Of a stretch of DNA of 64,000 nucleotides, positions 14,329-24,064 are shown in pieces. The position numbers and the translations under genes were made by a program. The stretch spans positions 124,001 to 188,000 of the forward strand of contig NZ_FUWM01000003.1 in NCBI RefSeq assembly GCF_900167185.1, in the 5' to 3' direction. The notes under the pieces are model-generated. The model made no database searches. It saw nothing but the letters and a program-made list of their open reading frames with translations, and had not been told where the DNA came from. This stretch comes from Selenihalanaerobacter shriftii (GTDB lineage: Bacteria; Bacillota; Halanaerobiia; Halobacteroidales; Acetohalobiaceae). The stretch's first letter is position 1. The number at the start of each line of letters is the position of its first letter.

Positions 14329-14595
14329 TTATTCAGTAAAATTACTATCTGGAAGAGTAAAATCATCTAAATCAACTAAGATTACATCCTTACCTATCCT
14401 TTCAATTTGCTCCCATTGAATAATTAAATCATCTTTCCCTGAGAATATACTAAAAATTTTCTTCTCTCCTGGTACTATTATTGCTTCAATCTTACCCTGT
14501 GCTAAATCTAATTCTATATCTTTAATTAATCCTAATCGTTGTCCATCATTAACATTAATAACCTCTTTTGATCTTAACTCTGAGGTCTTAATCAT
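14329..14595 (-). CDS. YlmC/YmxH family PRC-barrel sporulation protein
   Basis: An 88-residue single PRC-barrel protein: SELRSKEVINVNDGQRLG, then IEAIIVPG and a central W-E-Q-I-x-R-I-G-x-D-V-I-L motif characteristic of YlmC/YmxH, made in the forespore or mother cell in Bacillus and Clostridia. Function is unknown. ATG with GAGGAGGG in front. Transcribed alone or into fmdE; the 83 bases between show no terminator. No sporulation sigma promoter could be assigned with confidence. Confidence 0.8.
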   Translation of the reverse strand: MIKTSELRSKEVINVNDGQRLGLIKDIELDLAQGKIEAIIVPGEKKIFSIFSGKDDLIIQWEQIERIGKDVILVDLDDFTLPDSNFTE

Positions 14596-14690
14596 CTTAC
14601 TTCCCTCCTCTATAAATAACCATCACTGTTCTATATATATGCTTTAAATATTAATTATGTTACTAAAGGAGGAGATATTAATTGAATAAA

Positions 14691-14726
14691 TAAAAATCCC
14701 TAAAGCTTATTTTAAACTCTAGGGAT
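14691..14726 (-). terminator. Terminator of the riboflavin operon
   Basis: ATCCCTA (14696-14702) pairs with TAGGGAT (14720-14726) with an inner AG/CT extension; TTTTTATTT follows on the minus strand. Confidence 0.85.
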
Positions 14727-14734
14727 CAAATCAT

Positions 14735-15205
14735 TTATGCCTCAATATTAGAGATTAAGTTAGCCATTTCTAATGCACCCATGGCTGCTTCCCAACCTTT
14801 ATTGCCAGCCTTAGTACCAGCTCTTTCAATCGCTTGTTCAATAGTATCTGTAGTAATTACTCCAAACATTATCGGCATCTCTTCTTGCAATCCTACTTTA
14901 CCAATCCCCTTTGATACCTCATTACAGACATAATCGAAATGAGGAGTAGCTCCTCTAATTACTGCCCCTAAACAGATAACAGCATCATATTTTTGGCTCT
15001 TTGCCATCTTCTTTGCAACTAAAGGAATCTCAAAAGCTCCAGGTACCCAAGCAACATCTATATTCTCTTCAGCTACATCATGTCTCTTTAAAGCATCTAA
15101 AGCTCCGCTTAATAATTTACTAGAAATAAATTCATTAAATCTGCCAATTACAATTCCAAATTTGAGCCCTTTACCAACTAACTTACCTTCAAAAACTTGA
15201 TTCAT
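14735..15205 (-). CDS. ribH: Lumazine synthase
   Basis: A 156-residue 6,7-dimethyl-8-ribityllumazine synthase, condensing the RibB product with the RibD product. Recognisable blocks: [40 protein letters not shown] (with the catalytic histidine) and [19 protein letters not shown]. Length is normal. Last gene of ribD-ribE-ribBA-ribH, 33 bases after ribBA, followed by a clear terminator. Controlled with the rest by the FMN riboswitch. Confidence 0.95.
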   Translation of the reverse strand: MNQVFEGKLVGKGLKFGIVIGRFNEFISSKLLSGALDALKRHDVAEENIDVAWVPGAFEIPLVAKKMAKSQKYDAVICLGAVIRGATPHFDYVCNEVSKGIGKVGLQEEMPIMFGVITTDTIEQAIERAGTKAGNKGWEAAMGALEMANLISNIEA

Positions 15206-15238
15206 ACTAATTCCCCTCTCTTAATTGATTATCTTTTT

Positions 15239-16447
15239 TTATTTTCCATTAACTAACATATGTCCCAGCTTATCCTTCTTAGTCTGTAAATATTTTTGAT
15301 TATTAGAGTTAGGTTCTATCTCTAATGATACTCTTTCATTAACCTCTAAACCGTATCCTTCTAATCCAACTATCTTGCGTGGATTATTAGTCATTAATCT
15401 AATACTACTTAACCCTAAATCAGCTAAAATTTGAGCACCTATTCCGTAATCTCTTAAATCCGCATCAAATCCTAGTAATTCATTTGCTTCTACTGTATCT
15501 TTACCTTCATCTTGTAATTCATAAGCGCGCAACTTATTACCTAAGCCAATCCCTCTTCCTTCTTGTCTCATGTAAAGCAATACACCTTGGCCTTCTTCAT
15601 CAATCCTAGTTAAAGCTTCTCCTAATTGATCTCCACAATCACATCGTAACGATCCTAAAGCATCACCAGTTAAACATTCTGAATGTACTCTAACTAATAT
15701 GTCTTCTTTATGCATTACATCACCCTTAACTAATGCCATATGGGTTTCATCATTATTCATTACTTCATAACCATAAGCCATAAAGTCTCCATATCTAGTC
15801 GGCATATCAACCTCTCCTACTTTCTTAACCAATTTATCTCTCTTAACTCTATACTTAATCAAATCTTCAATAGTAATGATCTTCAAATCATACTTCTCAG
15901 CAAATTCCATTAATTCTGGTACCCTAGCCATTGTACCATCATCATCCATGATTTCACAGATAACCCCAGCTGGATACAATCCAGCTAATCTAGCTAAATC
16001 TACGGCAGCTTCAGTATGACCAGCTCTTCTTAATACTCCTCCTTCTTTAGCTCTCAATGGAAAAATATGACCTGGTCTATTAAAGTCTTCTGGTTTAGAA
16101 TCAGAATTTAATACTTCACGAACAGTCTTACATCTTTCATAAGCAGAAATTCCAGTAGTAGTCTCCTTATGATCAATTGAAACTGTAAAAGCTGTCTCAT
16201 GAACATCAGAATTATGATTAACCATTTGAGGTAATTCTAATTCATCTAATCTTTCACCAATAACCGGCAAGCAGATTAAACCTCTAGCTTCAGTAGCCAT
16301 AAAATTAATAGCTTCTGGAGTAGCTTTTTCTGCTGCTATAATCAAATCCCCTTCATTCTCCCTGTCTTCATCATCAACTACAAGTACCATTTTTCCTTCT
16401 TTAATATCTTTTATGGCTTCTTCAATATCATTAAATTTAAATTCCAT
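15239..16447 (-). CDS. ribBA: Bifunctional DHBP synthase / GTP cyclohydrolase II
   Basis: A 402-residue fusion of two early enzymes of riboflavin synthesis. Residues 1-200 are RibB ([12 protein letters not shown] metal and substrate acids, [22 protein letters not shown]). Residues 205-400 are RibA with the zinc cysteines in [18 protein letters not shown] and the GTP site [13 protein letters not shown] preceded by AAGGGAG. The fusion is the common form in Firmicutes. All catalytic residues seen are intact. Confidence 0.95.
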   Translation of the reverse strand: MEFKFNDIEEAIKDIKEGKMVLVVDDEDRENEGDLIIAAEKATPEAINFMATEARGLICLPVIGERLDELELPQMVNHNSDVHETAFTVSIDHKETTTGISAYERCKTVREVLNSDSKPEDFNRPGHIFPLRAKEGGVLRRAGHTEAAVDLARLAGLYPAGVICEIMDDDGTMARVPELMEFAEKYDLKIITIEDLIKYRVKRDKLVKKVGEVDMPTRYGDFMAYGYEVMNNDETHMALVKGDVMHKEDILVRVHSECLTGDALGSLRCDCGDQLGEALTRIDEEGQGVLLYMRQEGRGIGLGNKLRAYELQDEGKDTVEANELLGFDADLRDYGIGAQILADLGLSSIRLMTNNPRKIVGLEGYGLEVNERVSLEIEPNSNNQKYLQTKKDKLGHMLVNGK

Positions 16448-16476
16448 CAGTCTGTCACTCCCTTTATTAAGATAAA

Positions 16477-17148
16477 TTATAAAAATCCATTCTGTTGTAG
16501 TAGATCCAAATCTACTCTTGAATTATTATTAGTAATACTTTTATTATTAGAATCCTCCATATTAAACCTTAACATTCTTTCTATATATTTTCCTATTAAA
16601 TCTACTTCTAAATTAACTATATCTCCTATATCTTTTTTCCCTAATGTAGTCATTTCAGCAGTATGAGGAATCAAAGATAGAACAAATTCCTGATCAAGTA
16701 ATTCAGCAATCGTTAAACTAATTCCATCAATAGCAATGGATCCCTTCGGAATTACATATTGACGTAAATCTATAGGTAAAGATATATTATATAAAATAGC
16801 ATTATCTTCTCTTTGTTTTTTCTTGATTTCACCTGTACCATCTATATGTCCAGAAACCAAATGACCACCTAATCTATCTTTAAGACTTAAAGCTCTTTCT
16901 AAATTAACCGCTTCTCCCACTTTTAATTCACCTAAGCTTGATTTTCGCATAGTTTCTGGCATAACATCAACTGTAAATCTGTTTTTATTAAAGCTAGTTA
17001 CTGTTAAACAGACCCCATTAGTAGCTATACTATCACCTAGCTGAACATCATTTAATACATTTTTCGCTTTAATCTCTAACTCTATTGACTGACTACCACG
17101 ATTAATGGAGTTTATTTCTCCTAACTCTTCTACAATTCCAGTAAACAA
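16477..17148 (-). CDS. ribE: Riboflavin synthase, alpha chain
   Basis: A 223-residue enzyme that makes riboflavin from two lumazines. It has the duplicated barrel: [10 protein letters not shown] with GVCLTVT in the first half, and [13 protein letters not shown] with GISLTIAE in the second. The start is TTG with GGGTGAGG just upstream. The C-terminus is about ten residues longer than usual, with an Asn/Ser-rich tail that looks unstructured. Seven bases after ribD. Confidence 0.95.
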   Translation of the reverse strand: MFTGIVEELGEINSINRGSQSIELEIKAKNVLNDVQLGDSIATNGVCLTVTSFNKNRFTVDVMPETMRKSSLGELKVGEAVNLERALSLKDRLGGHLVSGHIDGTGEIKKKQREDNAILYNISLPIDLRQYVIPKGSIAIDGISLTIAELLDQEFVLSLIPHTAEMTTLGKKDIGDIVNLEVDLIGKYIERMLRFNMEDSNNKSITNNNSRVDLDLLQQNGFL

Positions 17149-17155
17149 TGAAACC

Positions 17156-18262
17156 TCACCCCCTATATTCAGGATAACCCTTAATTAAAATATCATTACC
17201 AATGGTAGAAATTTTACGATTCTTTATTATAATCCCATCTGCTACCTTATTAACTCCTCTACCTCCTACTACACTAATTGCATCTCGACCTCCAATAATT
17301 TTAGGAGCGACAAAGTACAGCACTTTATTTACTAATTTAGAAAAGAGGAATGCTTCACTAATTTGGCTACCTCCTTCTATTAATAAACTAACTATATCTA
17401 ACTTTCCTAATTCTTTTAATAAAGATTCAAGATCGACTCTTCCCTGTGAATCAGCCGATATAATTAAGACTTCAACTCCTAATTCTTCTAGCTTATCTAT
17501 CTTTTGACGATTAGCTTCTTTAGTAGTGGCTACGATTGTTTTAGCTTCTGACTTTTGAGTTACTAAATTATAGTCTAAAGGAATTCTTAACTTACTATCT
17601 AAAACTATCCGAGTAGGATCTGTTCCTTTTTCCTCTGGTAATCTAGTTGTTAATCTAGGATTATCAGCTAATACTGTTCCAATTCCAACTAAAATACCGT
17701 CTAATTCATCCCGTAATCTATGCACATATTTGCGAGATTCAGGTCCACTAATCCACTTAGCATCCCCAGTTTTAGTTGCAATCTTACCATCTAAAGTCAT
17801 AGCATTTTTCAATATGACAAATGGTTGTTCAGTAGTAATATATTTAATAAAAGCTTCATTTAACTCTTTAGCTTCCTCTTCTAAGACTCCACTTCTTACC
17901 TCTATCCCTGCCTCAGCTAACTGCCTTAATCCTTTACCGGCTACCAATGGGTTAGGATCTTTAATAGCAGCTACTACTTTATTCACTCCTGCTTCAATCA
18001 AAGCTTTAGTACACGGAGGAGTTTTTCCATAATGAGAGCAAGGCTCTAAAGTAACATAAACAGTAGCTCCCTTAGCTGCCTTACCTGCATCTGCTAAAGC
18101 ATTAACTTCGGCATGTGCTTTGCCAGCAGCTTGATGATAGCCTTTACCTACTATTTCTCCATCTTTAACAACTACTGCTCCTACCATAGGATTAGGACTA
18201 GTCTTTCCTCTACCCTTACTTGCTAACTCTAAAGCTAATTTCATATAATCTTGGTCAGTCAT
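17156..18262 (-). CDS. ribD: Bifunctional pyrimidine deaminase/reductase
   Basis: A 368-residue two-domain enzyme for the deamination and side-chain reduction steps of riboflavin synthesis. The deaminase part has HAEVNAL and PCSHYGKTPPCT (zinc ligands); the reductase part has LKNAMTLDGKIAT and LLIEGG. The ATG is chosen three codons inside the longest frame because the earlier GTG lies within the ribosome site GAGGTG. First gene after the FMN riboswitch. Confidence 0.95.
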   Translation of the reverse strand: MTDQDYMKLALELASKGRGKTSPNPMVGAVVVKDGEIVGKGYHQAAGKAHAEVNALADAGKAAKGATVYVTLEPCSHYGKTPPCTKALIEAGVNKVVAAIKDPNPLVAGKGLRQLAEAGIEVRSGVLEEEAKELNEAFIKYITTEQPFVILKNAMTLDGKIATKTGDAKWISGPESRKYVHRLRDELDGILVGIGTVLADNPRLTTRLPEEKGTDPTRIVLDSKLRIPLDYNLVTQKSEAKTIVATTKEANRQKIDKLEELGVEVLIISADSQGRVDLESLLKELGKLDIVSLLIEGGSQISEAFLFSKLVNKVLYFVAPKIIGGRDAISVVGGRGVNKVADGIIIKNRKISTIGNDILIKGYPEYRG

Positions 18263-18293
18263 ATAAAACACCTCATTTCCTATATAATAAACG

Positions 18294-18320
18294 AAAAAAA
18301 TCCCGAAGTAATTTCGGGAT
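18294..18320 (-). terminator. Riboswitch-controlled terminator before ribD
   Basis: ATCCCGAA and TTCGGGAT (minus strand 18320-18300) form the stem, followed by seven T residues. The left arm can also pair with the 5' edge of the FMN aptamer. Confidence 0.9.
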
Positions 18321-18361
18321 TTAATAGCTTAATCAAATCTATAGGCATAAATAACCTATAG

Positions 18362-18499
18362 ATAATCTACTTCTCTCTTCCAGACTTTACTGTCGGCTTT
18401 GGATTCTTACCAAATCAACTGTTAATCTTAACAGCTAGCGGGCTAAACCTCGCAAGAGAGATATCACCGCCGGTTAGGAATTTCACCTAATCCCGAAGT
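18362..18499 (-). ncRNA. FMN riboswitch (RFN element)
   Basis: Minus-strand blocks of the RFN consensus appear in order: TTCGGGATTAGGTGAAATTC, CCTAACCGGCGGTGAT, TAGCCCGC, GATTTGGT, AAGCCGACAGTAAAGTCTGG and GAGAGAAG. FMN binding represses the rib operon through the terminator at 18294-18320. The rest of the 341-base gap between rpe and ribD (18500-18603) is plain AT-rich sequence; no convincing -35 was found for its promoter. Confidence 0.95.
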
Positions 18500-18603
18500 T
18501 AATTTATTCTTTTTTAAATTAATCTTTATAAATTATAACTTATTAAACACTATAATTAGATATTCTACAACAAAAATATAAATCCTTCTTTTTATTGCAA
18601 GTA

Positions 18604-19254
18604 TTAACCCATACATGCTTCCTTTAAATCTTTAACTGCTTGTCCAGGATCTTCAGCGCCAAAGACAGCTGAACCTGCTACTATTACATTAGCTCCAGCC
18701 TCAACTACCTTACTTATATTATGCGGTTTGATTCCACCATCAACTTGAATATCAATATCTAATCCCTCTTCTTCAATTCTATTTCTTAATTTTTCAATCT
18801 TAAATAATATAGTATCTATAAATTTCTGTCCTCCAAAGCCTGGATTAACTGTCATTAATAATACTAAATCAATATCTGGTAATATATTCTCTAACACTGT
18901 TAAAGGTGTAGCTGGATTTAATGCTACTCCTGCTTTAACCTTTTGTTCTTTAATATTCTGGACAGTTCGATGTAAATGAGGACAGGCTTCAGTGTGAACT
19001 GTAATTAATTGAGCACCAGCATCAGCAAAATCTGATATATAATTATCAGGATCTTCAATCATCAAATGAACATCTAAGAAATTATCTGTCTTATTTTGAA
19101 TAGCTTCTACTACTAAAGGACCCATAGTGATATTTGGGACAAAGTGTCCATCCATCACATCAATATGTAAAAATTCTGCATTACTAACCTTATCTACTTC
19201 AACTGCTAAATTGCTAAAGTCAGCTGATAGTATAGATGGTGCAATCTTGATCAT
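18604..19254 (-). CDS. rpe: Ribulose-phosphate 3-epimerase
   Basis: A 216-residue TIM-barrel enzyme interconverting ribulose 5-phosphate and xylulose 5-phosphate in the pentose phosphate pathway. [22 protein letters not shown] (metal ligands), [15 protein letters not shown] and VDGGI are all present. The start is two bases after the rsgA stop. Last gene of the priA-to-rpe block, in the usual Firmicute order rsgA-rpe. No separate terminator is obvious before the FMN riboswitch region. Confidence 0.95.
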   Translation of the reverse strand: MIKIAPSILSADFSNLAVEVDKVSNAEFLHIDVMDGHFVPNITMGPLVVEAIQNKTDNFLDVHLMIEDPDNYISDFADAGAQLITVHTEACPHLHRTVQNIKEQKVKAGVALNPATPLTVLENILPDIDLVLLMTVNPGFGGQKFIDTILFKIEKLRNRIEEEGLDIDIQVDGGIKPHNISKVVEAGANVIVAGSAVFGAEDPGQAVKDLKEACMG

Positions 19255-19256
19255 AA

Positions 19257-20129
19257 TTAATTACCTCCTTCAATTTCAGACAAAAAGCTTAAATAGTTAT
19301 TATATCTAGATTCATATATATTTTCATTATCTACAGCTTCTTTTACTCTACATTTAGGCTCATGTAAGTGTAAACAATTATTAAATTTACAGTCTGGAAT
19401 ATATTCTCTCATCTCTTTAAATAAATAACCTAACTGTCGTGGAGCAATAAAATCAATATTTAAAGCAGTAAATCCAGGAGTATCAGCAACTAACCCACCA
19501 TTATCTAGTGGAATTAATTCTACATGACGAGTAGTATGTTTACCTCTTTTAATTTTTTGACTAACCTCACCAGTAGTCAAGTCAGCTTCGGGATTTAATA
19601 GGTTGAGCAGACTAGACTTACCTACTCCAGAGGGACCAGCAAAGACAGAAATTCTATTTGCCAATCCCTTCTTTAAATCCTTTATTCCTTTTTTAAGCTT
19701 TATATCAGTATAGACTATTGAATAACTTATTTTTTCATATTTATTCATTAACTTTTTCGCTTCTTCTAATCCAATTAAATCTATCTTGTTTAAACAGATT
19801 AAAACATCTAAATCATAAGCTTCTGCTAAAATTAGAAATCGATCTACTAATTTACAATTTAACTCCGGATCTTGTCCAGCAAAAACCAATACCATTTGTT
19901 CCACATTAGCCACTGCCGGACGTTTTAAAGAAATAGACCGAGGGCATAATTCTTCAATTACCCCTACCTGTTGATTTACAACAGTGAATTTAACTATATC
20001 ACCTACATAAAAATCTATACCTTTCTTTTTAAACCTACCCCTTAATGAAGTTTCATATAACTCTTCATCATCAAAAGCTAATACATAATAATAACCTGAA
20101 TATGCTTTAATTATTCTGCCTTCTCTCAT
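19257..20129 (-). CDS. rsgA: Ribosome small-subunit GTPase A
   Basis: A 290-residue circularly permuted GTPase assisting late 30S assembly. Order of motifs is G4 (LNKID), then G1 (GPSGVGKSS), then G3 (DTPGF), the hallmark permutation. An N-terminal OB fold precedes, and a C-terminal zinc knuckle ([14 protein letters not shown]) follows. ATG with GGGGGAGG upstream. Sits between prkC and rpe as in Bacillus, where PrkC phosphorylates it. Confidence 0.95.
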   Translation of the reverse strand: MREGRIIKAYSGYYYVLAFDDEELYETSLRGRFKKKGIDFYVGDIVKFTVVNQQVGVIEELCPRSISLKRPAVANVEQMVLVFAGQDPELNCKLVDRFLILAEAYDLDVLICLNKIDLIGLEEAKKLMNKYEKISYSIVYTDIKLKKGIKDLKKGLANRISVFAGPSGVGKSSLLNLLNPEADLTTGEVSQKIKRGKHTTRHVELIPLDNGGLVADTPGFTALNIDFIAPRQLGYLFKEMREYIPDCKFNNCLHLHEPKCRVKEAVDNENIYESRYNNYLSFLSEIEGGN

Positions 20130-20142
20130 TATGCCTCCCCCA

Positions 20143-22161
20143 TTATAACCTTTGTTCTCTTATTAATGAATTATTGATATAGACTTGAACTACTGTTGAT
20201 CCAACACTGATAACTTTCCTATTGACTAAATCACCTGGGTGATGTAATTTATTATAAATAATTCGTCTACCATTATCATCTTTCACAGTTATCTTTACTT
20301 GTTGATCTTCTTCCCCTGGATTAATATTAACTCTTACTCTAAACTGATGAATTTCAGAATCATAAACATTTCTGATTCCACTACTAATTACTAAATTAAC
20401 CTGAGAACCAGCTGTTAGTTCTGTACTTGGTTTCGGTTCTTGACTCATTACCTGTCCTTCAAAGTAATTTAAACTCTCTTTATATTTAGTTTCTCCAATA
20501 ATTAAGTCTAATTCTCTTAATCTTTGTTTAGCATTCTCTTCATTTAAACCAATTAAATTCGGAACATTTACCAGTTTTGCTTCTTTCCCTTTACTAATAA
20601 TTAATTCAATTGTAGAGTTGATCTTCACTTCTTCTCTAGGTTCAGGATTTTGACTAATGACTAACCCTTTCTTAATCTGGTCATTAAAGACAGAAGTAAC
20701 CTCTCCTACTTTTAAATCTGCCTCATCTAAAGCAACCTTTACTTCCCTTAAAGGCTGCCCAATAACTTTTGGTACTTTAGTAAGCTTTGCTCCTTTACTA
20801 ATAACCAAATTGATTTTTCTACCTTCTTTTACTTCTTTACCAGCCTTAGGGTATTGAGAAATAATATGATCTTTAGGAATTTGATTATTGTAATTTTTAC
20901 CATGAACTTCTAACTCCAACCTTTTTTCTAATAATTGTTGCTTAGCAGTATTCATATTTTTGCCAACCACATCTGGTACCTCAACTACTGGTACTCTTAA
21001 AAAGTCAACCACCTGATAATATCCCCAAGTTAAGCTCCCTAGCATAAAAATAAAGACTAACGCCCCAATTATTAAACGACGATTTCTTTGAAAGAAACTC
21101 TTCGTTTCTTTATTATTCTTTGCCTGAATTGATTCGTTATTTCCAAACTTTTCTTTTGATTCTATTACTAGCTCCTCAGTTGAACTTTCCTCCGACTCTT
21201 TTGTTAAGCCTTCATCCGATGATAATTCTGTTGAATCCTCTTCATTATTAGCGATAGATGGATATTCATCTTTATGCATTACTATAGTCTTTTCTGTTAA
21301 ATCTACTTCTTTTTCTGATTTTGACCTTTCTTTTGATTCAATCGTGCTTTGAATCACTTTTTGAACTTCTTCTAACATCTTTTTTATACTATTATAACGT
21401 TTTTCTGCTCTTTTATTAAGTGCTTTTAAGATGATTTCCTCTACTTTTAAAGGTATATCTGAATTAATCTCTCTAGGTAGTTTGGGCTTATTTTTAATAT
21501 GTTTCAATGCTACTGATACTGGAGATTCACCTTCAAAAGGCACTTCCCCTGTAACCATTTCATATAAAACTATTCCTAATGAATAGATATCAGTTCGTTC
21601 ATCAACCTTATCTCCCTTAGCTTGTTCAGGAGCAAAATAATTAGCAGAACCGATTACAGTCTGTGTCTGTTTTAAAGTAGCAGAAGTTAATGCCCTAGCA
21701 ATTCCAAAATCAGTTAATTTTGCTCTTCTTTCCGGAGTTAATAAAATATTGCCTGGTTTAATATCACAATGTACAATCTGATTACGATGAGCAACTACTA
21801 ATGCTTCACAAATCTGTTCAGTAATCTCTAAAGCTATAGAAACCTTTAGTTTTCCTTCCTTTTCAATCTTCTTCTTTAAAGTCTCACCTTGAACATTCTC
21901 CATCACAATATAATGAGTGTCATTATCTTTACCGATATCAAAAATATTAACAATATTATGATGAGAAAAACTTGCTACAGCTTGAGCCTCTCGTTTAAAC
22001 CGCTCCACAAATTCTTTATCATTTGAAAATTGTCCTCGTAAAACCTTAACTGCTACTTGACGATTTAACAGTTTATCCTTAGCTTCATAGACTAAGGCCA
22101 TTCCACCTTCTCCGATCTTCTTTTCAATTTGATAACGATTATTTAAACATTCCCCAATCAT
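20143..22161 (-). CDS. prkC: PASTA-domain Ser/Thr kinase
   Basis: A 672-residue membrane kinase sensing cell-wall fragments. Kinase domain 1-265: lysine in VAVKVL (K39), catalytic HCDIKPGN (D133) and DFG (151-153). A long acidic Ser/Glu juxtamembrane region follows, one membrane helix (about 363-383), then three PASTA repeats (VPDVVG, VPKVIG, VPNLIG starts) and a C-terminal Ig-like tail of about 85 residues. The catalytic loop has Cys instead of the usual Arg before Asp, making it a non-RD kinase. The start is the ATG after GAGGTG; the longer frame's GTG lies inside that site. Partner phosphatase PrpC is directly upstream. Confidence 0.9.
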   Translation of the reverse strand: MIGECLNNRYQIEKKIGEGGMALVYEAKDKLLNRQVAVKVLRGQFSNDKEFVERFKREAQAVASFSHHNIVNIFDIGKDNDTHYIVMENVQGETLKKKIEKEGKLKVSIALEITEQICEALVVAHRNQIVHCDIKPGNILLTPERRAKLTDFGIARALTSATLKQTQTVIGSANYFAPEQAKGDKVDERTDIYSLGIVLYEMVTGEVPFEGESPVSVALKHIKNKPKLPREINSDIPLKVEEIILKALNKRAEKRYNSIKKMLEEVQKVIQSTIESKERSKSEKEVDLTEKTIVMHKDEYPSIANNEEDSTELSSDEGLTKESEESSTEELVIESKEKFGNNESIQAKNNKETKSFFQRNRRLIIGALVFIFMLGSLTWGYYQVVDFLRVPVVEVPDVVGKNMNTAKQQLLEKRLELEVHGKNYNNQIPKDHIISQYPKAGKEVKEGRKINLVISKGAKLTKVPKVIGQPLREVKVALDEADLKVGEVTSVFNDQIKKGLVISQNPEPREEVKINSTIELIISKGKEAKLVNVPNLIGLNEENAKQRLRELDLIIGETKYKESLNYFEGQVMSQEPKPSTELTAGSQVNLVISSGIRNVYDSEIHQFRVRVNINPGEEDQQVKITVKDDNGRRIIYNKLHHPGDLVNRKVISVGSTVVQVYINNSLIREQRL

Positions 22162-22191
22162 TAAAGTCACCTCTATGATTTATCTAAACTT

Positions 22192-22899
22192 CTAACGAGT
22201 AAACAAATTAACAGTTATATTATCCTGTCCACCAGCTTTATTAGCCATCTGAATCAACCTATCTGCCTTCTCCTGTAAAGATTGGTTATCTAATAAAACT
22301 TTTTTAATTATATCATCCTTAAGAACAGAATTTAATCCATCAGTACATAATAAAATTAAATCATTAGATTCCATTTGCATTTCAATTATATCTATATCTA
22401 TTCTTTCCTCAGTCCCTAAAGCCTGTAGTAATATATGACTCTGAGGATGATTACGTGCCTCATTAGAAGTTATTTCTTTAGCTTTTACTAATTGATTTAC
22501 TAATGAATGATCTTCAGTTAACTGTTTAAACTCTCCATCTCTTAATAAATATATCCGACTATCACCTACATGACCAATATAGAGTTGATCATCAACTAAG
22601 ATAGCTGTCGTCAATGTAGTCCCCATTCCTTCATACTTAACATTACTTCTGGCCTTATTTAAAATCTTCTTATTAATAAATTGAATAGCTTCAGTAAGAC
22701 TTATAGACATATTCTCTAAATCAAAATTATAATCCTTTAAAACATCAATCGCTATAGAACTAGCGAGCTCTCCAGCATTATGACCACCCATACCATCTGC
22801 CACAGCAAATATTTTATACTTTGAATTATCTAATTGTAAATAACTATCTTCATTTATATCTCTAACTTTACCACAATCAGAACTCAATCCCAATTCCAT
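22192..22899 (-). CDS. prpC: PP2C-type Ser/Thr phosphatase
   Basis: A 235-residue metal-dependent phosphatase opposing PrkC. The PP2C motifs are seen in order: DINEDSYL, VADGMGGHNAGE, GTTLTTAIL, IGHVGDSRIYLLRDG, LTEDHS, LLCTDGLN and GGQDNITV. Soluble, with no membrane segment. Lies 30 bases before prkC, as in most Firmicutes, which supports cotranscription and a shared substrate set. Confidence 0.95.
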   Translation of the reverse strand: MELGLSSDCGKVRDINEDSYLQLDNSKYKIFAVADGMGGHNAGELASSIAIDVLKDYNFDLENMSISLTEAIQFINKKILNKARSNVKYEGMGTTLTTAILVDDQLYIGHVGDSRIYLLRDGEFKQLTEDHSLVNQLVKAKEITSNEARNHPQSHILLQALGTEERIDIDIIEMQMESNDLILLCTDGLNSVLKDDIIKKVLLDNQSLQEKADRLIQMANKAGGQDNITVNLFTR

Positions 22900-22924
22900 G
22901 GAATCACCTCACTTAACCTCAAAC

Positions 22925-23983
22925 TTAATCTGAACTTTTATGCTTAGACCTTAGTTGGCCACATGCTGCTTCTATATCACTGCCACGCTCCAAACGAACC
23001 GTAGCTTGAATACCATTTTTAGATAATATCTCTTTAAAATTATTAATATCCTCTCTATCTGGACGCGTCAAATCTAATTCTCCAACTGGATTAACAGGAA
23101 TCAAATTAACATGACAGAGAAATCCAGATAATAACTTAGCTAATTCTTTAGCATCTTGTACCCGATTATTAACACCATCTACTAAAGCATATTCGAAAGT
23201 AATCCGTCTATTAGTCCTTTTTATATAATATTCACAAGCAGTCATTAATTCATTAATTGGATAACGTTTATTAACTGGCATCATTTCATCTCTTAAATTA
23301 TCAGTCGCTGCATGTAAAGAAATCGCTAGCACTAATTGTAATTCTTCTTTAGCTAATTTTTTGATTTGTGGTACTAAACCACAAGTAGAAAGAGTAATCT
23401 TTCTCATACCAATATTTAAACCTTTATTTCCATTTAAAATTTCAATAGCCTTTAATAAATTATTATAATTAGCCAAAGGTTCTCCCATACCCATAAATAC
23501 AATATTAGTCACTGCAGGTTCACCAAATTCTTCACCACTAATTAGTTTCTGTACTTTTAATACCTGACCGACTATTTCTCCAGTAGTTAAATTGCGCTCT
23601 AACCCTTGTAAGCCTGTAGCACAAAAATTGCACCCCATGCCACAACCAACTTGAGTTGAAACACAGACACTATTTCTACCATCCCTATAAGGCATTAAAA
23701 CTGTTTCTATTCTCTTTCCATCTATTAATTCAAATAAATATTTAATGGTTCCATCTTTTGATTTAGACTTTGTTATTTCTTGAAGTTGACTAATATAAGC
23801 TACTTTCTTCAATTTATTTTGTAACCCTTTGCTTAAATTAGTCATTTGATTAAAGTCAGTAATACCTTGTTTATAAATCCAATTAGCAATCTGTTTAGCT
23901 CTAAATTCAGCCTCTCCTATATTAGCCATAAATTCTTCTAATCCCTGAAAATTCAAAGAGGAGAGATCAACTTTATCGACCAT
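22925..23983 (-). CDS. rlmN: 23S rRNA (A2503-C2)-methyltransferase
   Basis: Radical-SAM enzyme of about 352 residues that methylates C2 of A2503 in 23S rRNA and A37 of some tRNAs. The iron-sulfur motif CGMGCNFC, the GEP motif in FMGMGEPLANYNN, and the resolving cysteine in RSDIEAACGQL-type C-terminus (RGSDIEAACGQL) are present. Start set at the second of two adjacent ATGs, five bases after AAGGGAG; a longer frame upstream lacks a ribosome site. Between rsmB and prpC. Confidence 0.93.
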   Translation of the reverse strand: MVDKVDLSSLNFQGLEEFMANIGEAEFRAKQIANWIYKQGITDFNQMTNLSKGLQNKLKKVAYISQLQEITKSKSKDGTIKYLFELIDGKRIETVLMPYRDGRNSVCVSTQVGCGMGCNFCATGLQGLERNLTTGEIVGQVLKVQKLISGEEFGEPAVTNIVFMGMGEPLANYNNLLKAIEILNGNKGLNIGMRKITLSTCGLVPQIKKLAKEELQLVLAISLHAATDNLRDEMMPVNKRYPINELMTACEYYIKRTNRRITFEYALVDGVNNRVQDAKELAKLLSGFLCHVNLIPVNPVGELDLTRPDREDINNFKEILSKNGIQATVRLERGSDIEAACGQLRSKHKSSD

Positions 23984-24064
23984 CATATCTCCCTTTCTGA
24001 TTAAATAATATTTTATCACTTAATAATTATTATTACATTATTATCTTCACGATATACTAATTAA

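Noticed and set aside
14666-14690. AAAGGAGGAGAT ribosome-site-like sequence on the plus strand, followed by TTG
   Set aside because: The frame it would start closes after three codons; no gene follows.
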